This document shows positions 26,254 to 33,181 of a stretch of DNA of 43,435 nucleotides, in pieces (the stretch's first letter is position 1; every line of letters starts with the position of its first letter). A program made the position numbers and the translations under genes. The notes beneath the pieces were generated by a model. That model did not search any database. It was given only the letters and a program-made list of their open reading frames with translations, and was not told the origin of the DNA. The stretch is from Chloroflexota bacterium. Its GTDB lineage: Bacteria; Chloroflexota; UBA6077; FW602-bin22; JAMCYS01. The stretch lies in NCBI GenBank assembly GCA_023473795.1, contig JAMCYS010000049.1:1-43435 (forward strand). The letters run 5' to 3'.

Positions 26254-27108
26254 CTACAAGAGATAGAAGACGCGGGGCGAAGTTCCCAGGTCTTCCTTAA
26301 GGCGCATTTGGTTGCTCTGGCCCACGAGCGAGGACACCAGGGCGGTGGTGTCGCCCAGATCGCCGAAGTAGGTCGCGTTGCCGATGCAGGTGCTCACGCA
26401 GGCCGGCAACATGCCCTCGGCGATGCGGTGCAGACAGAACTGGCACTTGCGCACGTTGCCGATGGGAGAGGTGTCATTCTGGCGAGGCCACTGCTTGCCG
26501 TACTCGAAACTTGGCGCGAGCTCGTAAGACTGTACGGCCGGGGTGTTGGCCGTGTAGAGCTCTCCGAAGTCGAAGGTACGTGCACCGTAGGGGCAGGCGG
26601 TGATACAGTAGCGGCAGCCGATGCACTGCTCGTAGTTCACTTCGACGATGCCGTCCGCTCGCTTGAAGGTAGCGCCCACCGGGCAGACCGGCACGCAGGG
26701 AGGGTTGTCGCACTGCATGCATGGACGGGGGGTGAAGCGGCGGGTGACGTTAGGGTACTTGCCCAGTTCCTCTTCCAGCACCGGCCGGTAGACCACCCCG
26801 GGTGGGAGACGGTTCTCCGACTTGCAGGCAACGGTGCAGGCCGAGCAGCCGACGCACTTGCGCAGGTCGATGACCATCGCCCAGCGCCGCTCGTTCACTG
26901 GCTTAGCCAGGGCTCGCTGCAGTTCGCGCTGCATCCGCAGCAATTGGCTCTCCCGCTCGACGACTTTAGGGAGCTCGGGCGCGTCGGCGGGCTTGGCGGG
27001 CGGTGCGGCCGACGTCCCGGTAGCCGTGGCACCTGCCAAACCTGCCAGCAGGCCAGCTGCCCCGCCTCCGAGAATGAAGCGGCGCCGCGACGCATTCTTC
27101 TCCTCCAT
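26254..27108 (-). CDS. ttrB: TtrB-like four-cluster ferredoxin subunit
   Basis: Periplasmic electron-transfer subunit, 284 residues. A Tat signal ([17 protein letters not shown]) is followed by a linker and then sixteen cysteines in four groups: 85-88-91-95, 130-133-138-142, 162-165-168-172 and 222-225-237-241. These can hold four [4Fe-4S] clusters as in DmsB, PsrB and TtrB. Presence of its own Tat signal agrees with TtrB and differs from DmsB. ATG with AGGAGAACAGGGAA ahead. First gene of ttrBCA. Confidence 0.92.
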   Translation of the reverse strand: MEEKNASRRRFILGGGAAGLLAGLAGATATGTSAAPPAKPADAPELPKVVERESQLLRMQRELQRALAKPVNERRWAMVIDLRKCVGCSACTVACKSENRLPPGVVYRPVLEEELGKYPNVTRRFTPRPCMQCDNPPCVPVCPVGATFKRADGIVEVNYEQCIGCRYCITACPYGARTFDFGELYTANTPAVQSYELAPSFEYGKQWPRQNDTSPIGNVRKCQFCLHRIAEGMLPACVSTCIGNATYFGDLGDTTALVSSLVGQSNQMRLKEDLGTSPRVFYLL

Positions 27109-27262
27109 TTCCCTGTTCTCCTTTACTGGCTTGTCCAGGTGGGTTTGTACCCCCCGGGCGAGTGCTCCCGGTCGGCAGGCACAGTCCGGTACCTAGCTCC
27201 CCAATATTGGGCCAAGGTAAGAGCGCCCGGTAGCAGGAAAAGCGATAGACATAGCGGTCTAC

Positions 27263-27313
27263 TGTCAGGAAAAGACCACGGGCCAAGCCGTTGATGTCAG
27301 GCTTTTCCTGACA
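27263..27313. promoter_or_regulatory. Palindromic operator candidate ahead of ttrB
   Basis: A perfect 19-bp palindrome (TGTCAGG-CTTTT-CCTGACA, 27295-27313) is accompanied by a second TGTCAGG at 27263-27269, 32 bases away (about three helical turns), and a weaker GCAGGAAAAG at about 27234. They lie 150-205 bases before the ttrB start in the 304-base gap to the response-regulator gene. Binding by that NarL-like regulator is the obvious hypothesis. A perfect CCAATATTGG palindrome is also present at 27201-27210. Confidence 0.5.
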
Positions 27314-27412
27314 TGTACATTCGGCCAGGATTGGGAGTGGCGTGGGAGCGGGGCAGGACGAGGTCGGGGTCGGACAGGTAGTGGCTCGCCCGCCGCGGAG
27401 CGCCTGTTACGC

Positions 27413-28075
27413 CTAGTCGCCTGTCGTGAGGAGGCCGTGGCGTAGGGCGTAGCGCACGAGCTCTGCCCGACTGCGTAGACTTAGTTTGTCCATCAAGCGC
27501 GCCTTATAGGTTTCGACGGTCTTGCCGCTCAGCCCCAGCTGTTCGCCTACCTGAAGGCTCGTGTAACCGGCGGCCAGAAGCTTGAGGACGGCTAACTCTC
27601 GTTCGCTCAGACCAGACGGGGACAGTGACGGGCGAGCGTCCTCGGGCCGTCCCAGGTATCTATTGACCAGTAGATGCGTGAGAGAGGGGTAGATGTAGGT
27701 TTCCCCGCGTGCCACGGCGCGAATGGCCGCCATCACTTCGGTGTCAGCGGCCTTCTTGAGGACATAGCCTGCCGCGCCGTTCTCAAGGGCTCGGCGCAGG
27801 TACCCCTCGTCGTCATACATCGTGAGCACGAGTACCCTGACTTCCGGTGCTGCCAGGCGCAACCGAGGGATGGCTGCCAGTCCATCCAGGTGTGGCATAT
27901 TAACGTCGAGGAGGGCGACGTCGGGGCGCAGGTTGGTGACCTCACGAATGGCGCTCTCGCCATCCTCTGCCTCGCCCACCACCTCCATATCGGGTTGGCC
28001 GTTGAGTAGGGCGCGCAGACCCGCCCGCAACACTGCGTGGTCGTCCGCAAGGAGCACCCTTATCTGCTTGCTCAC
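27413..28075 (-). CDS. NarL/TtrR-like response regulator
   Basis: 220 residues. Receiver domain with acidic pocket Asp11-Asp12 and phospho-acceptor Asp57 in VALLDVNMPHLDG. LuxR/GerE-type helix-turn-helix at the C-terminus (LSERELAVLKLLAAGYTSL, then GLSGKTVETYKARLMDKL). The GTG start at 28075 overlaps the stop of the kinase gene (GTGA), so the pair is translationally coupled. The longer open frame upstream overlaps the kinase and is not used. Role by context: transcriptional activator of ttrBCA, corresponding to TtrR. Confidence 0.92.
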   Translation of the reverse strand: MSKQIRVLLADDHAVLRAGLRALLNGQPDMEVVGEAEDGESAIREVTNLRPDVALLDVNMPHLDGLAAIPRLRLAAPEVRVLVLTMYDDEGYLRRALENGAAGYVLKKAADTEVMAAIRAVARGETYIYPSLTHLLVNRYLGRPEDARPSLSPSGLSERELAVLKLLAAGYTSLQVGEQLGLSGKTVETYKARLMDKLSLRSRAELVRYALRHGLLTTGD

Positions 28076-30009
28076 GATACCGTCACCTCCACTAGCGGCA
28101 CCTCTACGAAGACCGTGGTGCCGACACCAGCGCACGACTCTATGGTCAAGGTACCGCCCACAAGCGCCGCCCGCTCGCGCATGCCGAACAGCCCCAAGCC
28201 GCTTTCGTTACCGTCCATCTCGAAGCGTTTCGGGTCGAAGCCGCAGCCATCGTCCTCTACGATGCCAACTACCCGATCGTTTCGGCGCTCCAGAAGCACG
28301 GCCACCCGTCTCGCTTTGGCATGGCGGGCCACGTTAGTCAAGGCTTCCTGCACGACCCGGTAAATGGTCGTCTCTACCTGGGGCGGCAGGCGCAGCCCCT
28401 CCATCCCGGTGAGCTGGAAGTCGATCTCCAGGCGGTGACGGGTGGCGTACTCGCGCGCGTGATGCTCAAGCGCCGGACCCAGCCCCAAGTGATCAAGGGC
28501 GCTGGGGCGCAGTTCGCGGGCCAGCCCGTGCACCGCGGCCAGAGTACGGGCGGCGATCTCGCGTGCTTCCCTAGCACGGGGGCGCACTTCCCCCTGGTCG
28601 CTGCTCTCCTCCATCAGCCTAAGGGTCACTAGAAGCGAGGTAAGCGCCTGGCTCGTTTCGTCGTGCAGCTCGCGCGCGATGCGCTTCCGCTCCTCCTCTT
28701 GGGCGCTGATGATCTTGTCGAGCAGCTGCACGCGTAGCTCCTCTTTTCGGGTCACCTCCTCCCATAGGCGGGCGTTCTCGAGCGCGATGCCGATCTGGCT
28801 GCCGATCGCCGCGAGGATGTCCAGTTCCTCTCGAGCGAACTCGCGCTCAGTGGCTGCGGCGAGGTTCATTACTCCCAGGGTGCGCCCTTTGGCCACAAGC
28901 GGCACACTAAGATGTCCGTAGTAACCGAGGCGGCTGAGGAGTGCGCAACGTCCCGCGGCCGACTCGACGAAGCGAGCCTGGCCTGAGGCAATGACCGCCC
29001 GACAGTCGCACTCATCGCGCCCTTGGGTCTCGGATGAAGGAAGCCCAGCGTCGCTGAACCCCAGCTGCGCGCCCAGGCGAAGCGATGTGCCATCCGGCTC
29101 TAGAAGCCATACCCAGCCCGCCGCCAGCGCCGTCAGCTGGAGGGAACGGTCGAGGGCCGTATCCAGTACGTCGTGCAACGATCGCGACTGGCTGACGGCT
29201 GAGGCCATCAGGTTGAGGGCCGCCAGTTCGCGATTACGACGAAGCAGACGCTGGTTGTACTCCTCCCCCTGCCGGTGAGAGCGCGCCAGGCTCTCCGCCA
29301 TCGCGTTGAACGCCTGCCCAAGCACGCCGATCTCATCCCGGGTTCGCGGCCGCACGCGGGAACCAAGGTCGCCCCGTTCAACCGCACGGACCACGTTCAC
29401 CAGCTCGGAGACCGGCCGCGTGAGGATGATCGTCAGTAGGTAGGCGAACGCCAGCCCAAGCAGGCTGACTACGCCCGTCATAATGAGCAGTTGGCGTGTC
29501 GACGCCTCCAGTTCGGTAACCATCCGACGGTCCGATAGCCCCACCCTCGCCGTGCCGGCGTACCCCTCGAAGATGGGTACCGCCACGTCACGGATCAGCC
29601 CCTCCTCGGTCGCGAGAACCTCCAGATGGGAGCGACCCTGCGCCGTGACTGCGTTCGCCTCGACGAGCGCATCGGATATGGCACTGCCCAAAGTGTGCAC
29701 GAGCGGCGTGCCATCGCTCCCGAGCACAATAACGTACCGCACATCGCGGTTGTTCTCCAGGGTATCGCGCGCCAGCTCATAGAGACCGTACGTGTTGTTG
29801 GTCAGTATGAGATCGCTGGAGCGTGCCGCCAGGTCGCGGGCGACCGACACGGCCCGTTCGTCCAGCTCTCTCCCGAGTACTTCGGCCAGGTGCGCGTGCA
29901 GTTGGTAAGTTGCCCCCAGGCCCAGAAGCACCACCAGCCCGACGACGATGCCCATGATCTTGACCTGAATGCTTACGCGATCCGCCAACGCCAACAGCCG
30001 AAGGCTCAT
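28072..30009 (-). CDS. NarX/TtrS-like sensor histidine kinase
   Basis: 645 residues. Transmembrane helix 1 (about 18-36), an extracytoplasmic sensor region (about 37-172), transmembrane helix 2 (about 173-197), HAMP (about 198-250), GAF (about 270-415) and a HisKA_3 domain with His449 in RKRIARELHDETSQA. A HATPase with DDGCGFDP and GLGLFGMRERA completes it. The GAF domain has Cys334, Cys336 and Cys355, which could be redox-active or bind a metal. Unlike Salmonella TtrS it carries no PhnD-like periplasmic domain; that part is the separate upstream lipoprotein. The ATG overlaps the lipoprotein stop (ATGA). Confidence 0.92.
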   Translation of the reverse strand: MSLRLLALADRVSIQVKIMGIVVGLVVLLGLGATYQLHAHLAEVLGRELDERAVSVARDLAARSSDLILTNNTYGLYELARDTLENNRDVRYVIVLGSDGTPLVHTLGSAISDALVEANAVTAQGRSHLEVLATEEGLIRDVAVPIFEGYAGTARVGLSDRRMVTELEASTRQLLIMTGVVSLLGLAFAYLLTIILTRPVSELVNVVRAVERGDLGSRVRPRTRDEIGVLGQAFNAMAESLARSHRQGEEYNQRLLRRNRELAALNLMASAVSQSRSLHDVLDTALDRSLQLTALAAGWVWLLEPDGTSLRLGAQLGFSDAGLPSSETQGRDECDCRAVIASGQARFVESAAGRCALLSRLGYYGHLSVPLVAKGRTLGVMNLAAATEREFAREELDILAAIGSQIGIALENARLWEEVTRKEELRVQLLDKIISAQEEERKRIARELHDETSQALTSLLVTLRLMEESSDQGEVRPRAREAREIAARTLAAVHGLARELRPSALDHLGLGPALEHHAREYATRHRLEIDFQLTGMEGLRLPPQVETTIYRVVQEALTNVARHAKARRVAVLLERRNDRVVGIVEDDGCGFDPKRFEMDGNESGLGLFGMRERAALVGGTLTIESCAGVGTTVFVEVPLVEVTVS

Positions 30010-30929
30010 CGCTGCCCTCGTAACTCGCGCACCATCTGCCGCACGGGCTCATAGATCGCCTGGTCGGGCACCATGAAGCGGTCGATGCCGAGGCCACTCA
30101 GAATCGCCTGGCCCTCCGGGTCGACGTCAAGGCCAAGGATGATCTTGCTGAGGGCTTCCTTGAGGTCCGGAGAAAGGGCCGGGTGTACGACGACCGGTGG
30201 CGCCCCAAAGGGGACGGAGCGTAGGAGGACGCGAGTGCGCTCGGCCAGCTCGGGGTTACGCGAGATCGCCGCCTCGTACACCAGGCTGTCCACGGAGGCA
30301 GCGTCCACCATCCTGTCGGCAACCGCCTTGATGGAGTTGTCGTGACTGTAGGTGAAGACGACGCTGCGGAAGAAGCCGTCCGGGTTCTCCCCGCTCTGCC
30401 AGAGGAGGTAGGTAGGATAGAGGCGTCCAGTGTTGGAATTGGGGTCGGTAAAGGCGAAGGTCTTGCCCCGCAACTGCTCAAGGCGAACAACGGGGCTGTC
30501 GGCAGGGACAATGACGTAAGCCCGGTATAGGGGCTCTCCGTTTATCACCGGGGCAGCGATCAGCTCCATGCCGAAGTCCTGCTGCCCTTGCACGTACGCC
30601 AGGGTGCAAACGAAGGCGAGGTCGATGCCGCCGTCCCGGATGAGGTCATTCACTTCCGCGTAGGTCTTGCGTTGAACCAGTTCCACCGGGCGATTCAGCT
30701 TCTTGCTGATGTACTGCAGCAGGTCCTGGTAGGTCTTGAAGGTCTCCTTGGGCGAGATGACGCCGGAAATGGCCACCCGCAGCGGGGCGCGAGTCGGTTG
30801 TCCCGAGGGGTTGGGCTGAGCCTGGCCCGGCGCGGTGAGTTGCACTCGCTTATATTCTGGACCGGCCGAACACGCCGTGAGGAGCACCGCGAAGAGGGCA
30901 AGGATAAGCCAGGATGCGATCTTCCTCAT
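30006..30929 (-). CDS. PhnD/TtrS-type periplasmic binding lipoprotein
   Basis: 307 residues. Signal peptide with lipobox LLTAC (Cys20), then a PhnD-like periplasmic binding domain: LRVAISGVISPKETFKTYQ, YISKKLNRPVELVQRKTYAE, IDLAFVCTLAYV, LRGKTFAFTDPNSNTGRLYP. It is not next to any phosphonate permease or ATPase; it is coupled by a 4-base overlap to a histidine kinase. A role as ligand-sensing subunit for that kinase is therefore more likely than transport. In Salmonella TtrS the same fold is fused to the kinase. Confidence 0.88.
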   Translation of the reverse strand: MRKIASWLILALFAVLLTACSAGPEYKRVQLTAPGQAQPNPSGQPTRAPLRVAISGVISPKETFKTYQDLLQYISKKLNRPVELVQRKTYAEVNDLIRDGGIDLAFVCTLAYVQGQQDFGMELIAAPVINGEPLYRAYVIVPADSPVVRLEQLRGKTFAFTDPNSNTGRLYPTYLLWQSGENPDGFFRSVVFTYSHDNSIKAVADRMVDAASVDSLVYEAAISRNPELAERTRVLLRSVPFGAPPVVVHPALSPDLKEALSKIILGLDVDPEGQAILSGLGIDRFMVPDQAIYEPVRQMVRELRGQR

Positions 30930-31037
30930 ACAAGCCCGCCCCTCGGGTTAATATCTCCCGACAGAGACATGCCGTTCTGCAGCGTCGTACCCGACACTGG
31001 GCACGCGATACGACGTAGTCCGTAATGCCTAGCCGAG

Positions 31038-31089
31038 CGCAGTCGGCGCTGTCTTGACAGAACGGACCGACTGCGTGCCAGGATTATAG
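31038..31089 (-). promoter_or_regulatory. Promoter and nested leader hairpin of the sensor operon
   Basis: A TATAAT -10 box on the minus strand (31084-31089) has a weak TATACA-like -35 at 18 bases. Just downstream of the predicted start lies a nested dyad: CGCAGTCGG (31038-31046) with CCGACTGCG (31067-31075), enclosing CTGTC-TT-GACAG (31049-31060). A second dyad, CGTCGTA with TACGACG, lies at 30983-31015. The dyads may be operators or leader RNA structures. No gene is visible in 30930-31341. Confidence 0.5.
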
Positions 31090-31341
31090 TCGGGAGCTAA
31101 AGAAGTTGTATACAGGCCTACGCCGGTCAAGTGAAGTCTCCGTGCGTCCCGGGGAGCATAGGGGCTCGCCGCCTACAATCTCACTGCCTTCACGAAGGCC
31201 GATACGACCAGCGTGCCGGGGGCGAAGCCCAGATTCGCTGGCACTAACTGACGGAGTTCCTCGGGCGCGTCGGCGGCGCTATAAGCCTATAAGCCTTCAA
31301 CGGACCTTGACGAATACCAACGGTATCCGTAGACCCTAGCT

Positions 31342-31743
31342 TCAACCGTACCAGGGCTTGTCGTCCGGCTCGACCCGCAGGCCGTCCACGAGCTTGTTGA
31401 AGCCGCTGAATAGATCGACGACCGCCATCAGTTCGAGCACCGCCTCGTCGTCCAGGCCCAGCTTCCGCACCGCGGAAGTGTGGACCTCCATTCAGTAGCC
31501 GCAGGCGTTCACCGCCGAGACCGCTACGGCGATGATCTCCTTGGTCAGGCGGTCTAGCTTGCCGGTCCTCACCATGACGGCCTTGACCTTGTTCCAGTTG
31601 GCCTCCAGGTAGTCGGGGTTGGGGGCCGTGACCTTGTAGAGGTTGGGGACGAAGTCGATGCCGAGGGTGGCTTTGATGTCTGCGTAGATCTCTGCCACCT
31701 TCCCGGTCGCCTCCTCCTCGGAAACCATCTTGACGAGCGCCAT
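31342..31743 (-). CDS. AhpD-like protein, candidate selenoprotein (TGA as Sec84)
   Basis: Alkylhydroperoxidase D/carboxymuconolactone decarboxylase-like protein of 133 residues if TGA is read as selenocysteine. Residues 1-83 end in VAVSAVNACGY; the codon at 31494-31492 is TGA. The frame then continues MEVHTSAVRKLGLDDEAVLEL and runs to a TGA at 31342-31344, giving a normal family C-terminus. The family active site is C-x2-C-x3-H; here it reads Cys81-x2-Sec84-x3-His88, so the TGA replaces the reactive cysteine. Thirteen bases after the TGA a hairpin begins: arms CUUCCGC and GCGGAAG, loop GGU. The loop starts at base 21, close to the E. coli fdhF SECIS arrangement. ATG at 31743 with AAGGAGA ahead. 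Alternative: a plain nonsense mutation. Confidence 0.72.
31465..31481 (-). promoter_or_regulatory. Candidate bacterial SECIS hairpin
   Basis: In the transcript of the AhpD-like gene, 13 bases after the in-frame UGA, a perfect 7-bp stem (CUUCCGC/GCGGAAG) closes a GGU loop. Known bacterial SECIS elements place a small loop with G (often GU) roughly 16-37 bases after the UGA; here the loop begins at base 21. The hairpin also encodes conserved protein residues, so it is not free of coding constraint. Confidence 0.65.
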
Positions 31744-31839
31744 CGTTGCTGTCTCCTTTCTTGCCGCGTCATGCGGGCACGAGCGTGCTAGGCTAACGCA
31801 AGCCAACCACTGCCAGACTGTCCAGGAAGGGGATGATGG

Positions 31840-32142
31840 CTAGGGATTCTTATCCAACAGTTCGATAACGTCGGCCGCCACCTCGCCTGTGATGGCGATG
31901 CACTGCTCTAAATGTTCGGGCGAGCCCATTTCGAACTTGCGAATGAGCGCCAGCAGCAGCACGGCGGCCACCACACCCACCTTGCCGATCGCCTTGAACT
32001 GCGTCAGCCCGAAGCCATAAGCCAGCGTCGATAACGTGAATGAGCCCGCGCTCAAGCCGGTGAGGTAGAAGTAGATAGCGATTGGCAGCCCCAGCGGCGA
32101 CTCGTGCGCGACGTTGTAGATGACGACTATGTTGCCCTCCAA
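31840..32142 (-). pseudogene. Truncated NrfD/PsrC-like membrane subunit
   Basis: The first ~60 residues (HESPLGLPIAIYFYLTGLSA, then STLAYGFG and a helix to about 66) are the N-terminus of an NrfD/PsrC quinol-oxidising subunit, normally 300-400 residues. The sequence then switches to RKFEMGSPEHLEQCIAITGE...VIELLDKNP, a soluble tail of about 35 residues unlike the family and slightly less GC-rich. At least six helices are missing. The TTG start at 32142 has AGGAGGGG ahead. It follows the Fe-S gene by 32 bases. It may be a deletion fusion rather than a functional gene. Confidence 0.7.
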
Positions 32143-32174
32143 GCTCCCCTCCTGCCAGTTTCCTGCGGGCGAAA

Positions 32175-32762
32175 TCAGCGCTCGGCGCCGCCGTACGTTC
32201 GCATCGCCGCCGAGTCTGCCGCGATGTAATACACGTGAGGGTCGGTGTCCTTCTCGGGCTTCAGCACTTGGGTGGCGTTGGTGGCTAGAAGCTGCGATAT
32301 CTCGCTACGCGGGTCGTTGATGTCTCCGAAGACCAGCGCCCTCGTCGGGCAGGCGTCCACGCAGGCCGGCAGCAGCCCGGCGTCCACCCGGTGCTGACAC
32401 CACTGGCATTTCTGCACGATGTGCTTGGTCGGGCTGAGATAGCGCACGTCGTAGGGGCAGGACGCGATGCAGTATTTGCAGGCGATGCAGCGGTGCGGGT
32501 CGACCATTACGATGCCGTCTTCCCGTTGAAAAGTCGCCTGGGTGGGGCAATTCCGCACGCAGATTGGGTTGGCGCAGTTGTTACAGAAAGTGGGTAAGAA
32601 CGATTTGCTCACGTGGGGCAAGGCGCCCTTCTCCACCTGCTTGACCCAAGTGCGGTACACGCCCAGCGGCACCGCCATTTCGCTCTTGCAGGCGATGGAG
32701 CAAGCCTGGCAGCCGATGCAGCGGCGCAGGTCGACGAGCATAGACCAGCGAACCTTGCCCAA
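32175..32762 (-). CDS. Four-cluster ferredoxin-like subunit, DmsB/PsrB family
   Basis: 195 residues with sixteen cysteines in four groups (15-18-21-25, 60-63-68-72, 92-95-98-102, 119-122-134-138), enough for four [4Fe-4S] clusters. There is no signal peptide, so it is either cytoplasmic or exported with a Tat-bearing partner. The TTG start at 32762 (GGGGGTGA ahead) gives the usual beginning VRWSMLVDLRRCIGC. It heads a short operon with the truncated NrfD gene and probably the AhpD-like gene. No catalytic molybdenum subunit is present nearby. Confidence 0.88.
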   Translation of the reverse strand: MGKVRWSMLVDLRRCIGCQACSIACKSEMAVPLGVYRTWVKQVEKGALPHVSKSFLPTFCNNCANPICVRNCPTQATFQREDGIVMVDPHRCIACKYCIASCPYDVRYLSPTKHIVQKCQWCQHRVDAGLLPACVDACPTRALVFGDINDPRSEISQLLATNATQVLKPEKDTDPHVYYIAADSAAMRTYGGAER

Positions 32763-32948
32763 AACTCACCCCCGGCGACGCGCTAAATAGCGCCATCACG
32801 GCCAGGCGGGGCCGGGCTCGGCGCCCGCTGGTCCAAACGATAGTCAAGGAAAGGGGACGAGGGCGGCCCTCGGTCAGAAGCCAAGGGCTGGCGCTGCAGC
32901 TGCGCGAGCAATCCGGCGCTGGGGGAAAGGGCAGCTTAGCTCTTACTA

Positions 32949-33002
32949 AACACAGCAAACCGTGTGTTAGGGTAATGTAACATCCGGTCGTGGGTAAGTC
33001 AA
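32949..33002 (-). promoter_or_regulatory. Promoter with operator of the Fe-S operon
   Basis: On the minus strand TTGACT (32997-33002), a 17-base spacer and TACATT (32974-32979). The predicted start near 32967 is covered by an inverted repeat, AACACA (32949-32954) and TGTGTT (32963-32968) with 8 bases between, which would suit a repressor site. The leader is about 200 bases. The rest of 32763-33117 has no gene. Confidence 0.55.
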
Positions 33003-33117
33003 CTACTTGAGCCGTGGCAAGGTGGGCCGTTGCCCGGGCGGCGGTTCCCAATCGGTTCCCCTGAAGGGCTGCCTGATTGGCAGGTCGCTCCGGAAGGACC
33101 CCGCGCCCGGCCCCTCG

Positions 33118-33146
33118 TTGCCGGGCGCGGGGTGAGCCCCTATAAT
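33118..33146 (+). promoter_or_regulatory. Promoter of ilvD
   Basis: TTGCCG (33118-33123), 17-base spacer, perfect TATAAT (33141-33146), 35 bases before the ilvD ATG. No attenuator or T-box is seen in the short leader. Confidence 0.6.
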
Positions 33147-33181
33147 GGCCGTTACTGCCGCTCGATAATTGGAGGTTGCCC

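Noticed and set aside
27109-27262. Sigma54 promoter for ttrB (TGGCCC-N5-TGGG)
   Set aside because: The -12 GC element is missing; neither the regulator type nor the spacing fits.
30006-30929. Phosphonate uptake (PhnD) function
   Set aside because: No PhnC or PhnE gene is near and the gene overlaps a histidine kinase; sensing is more likely.
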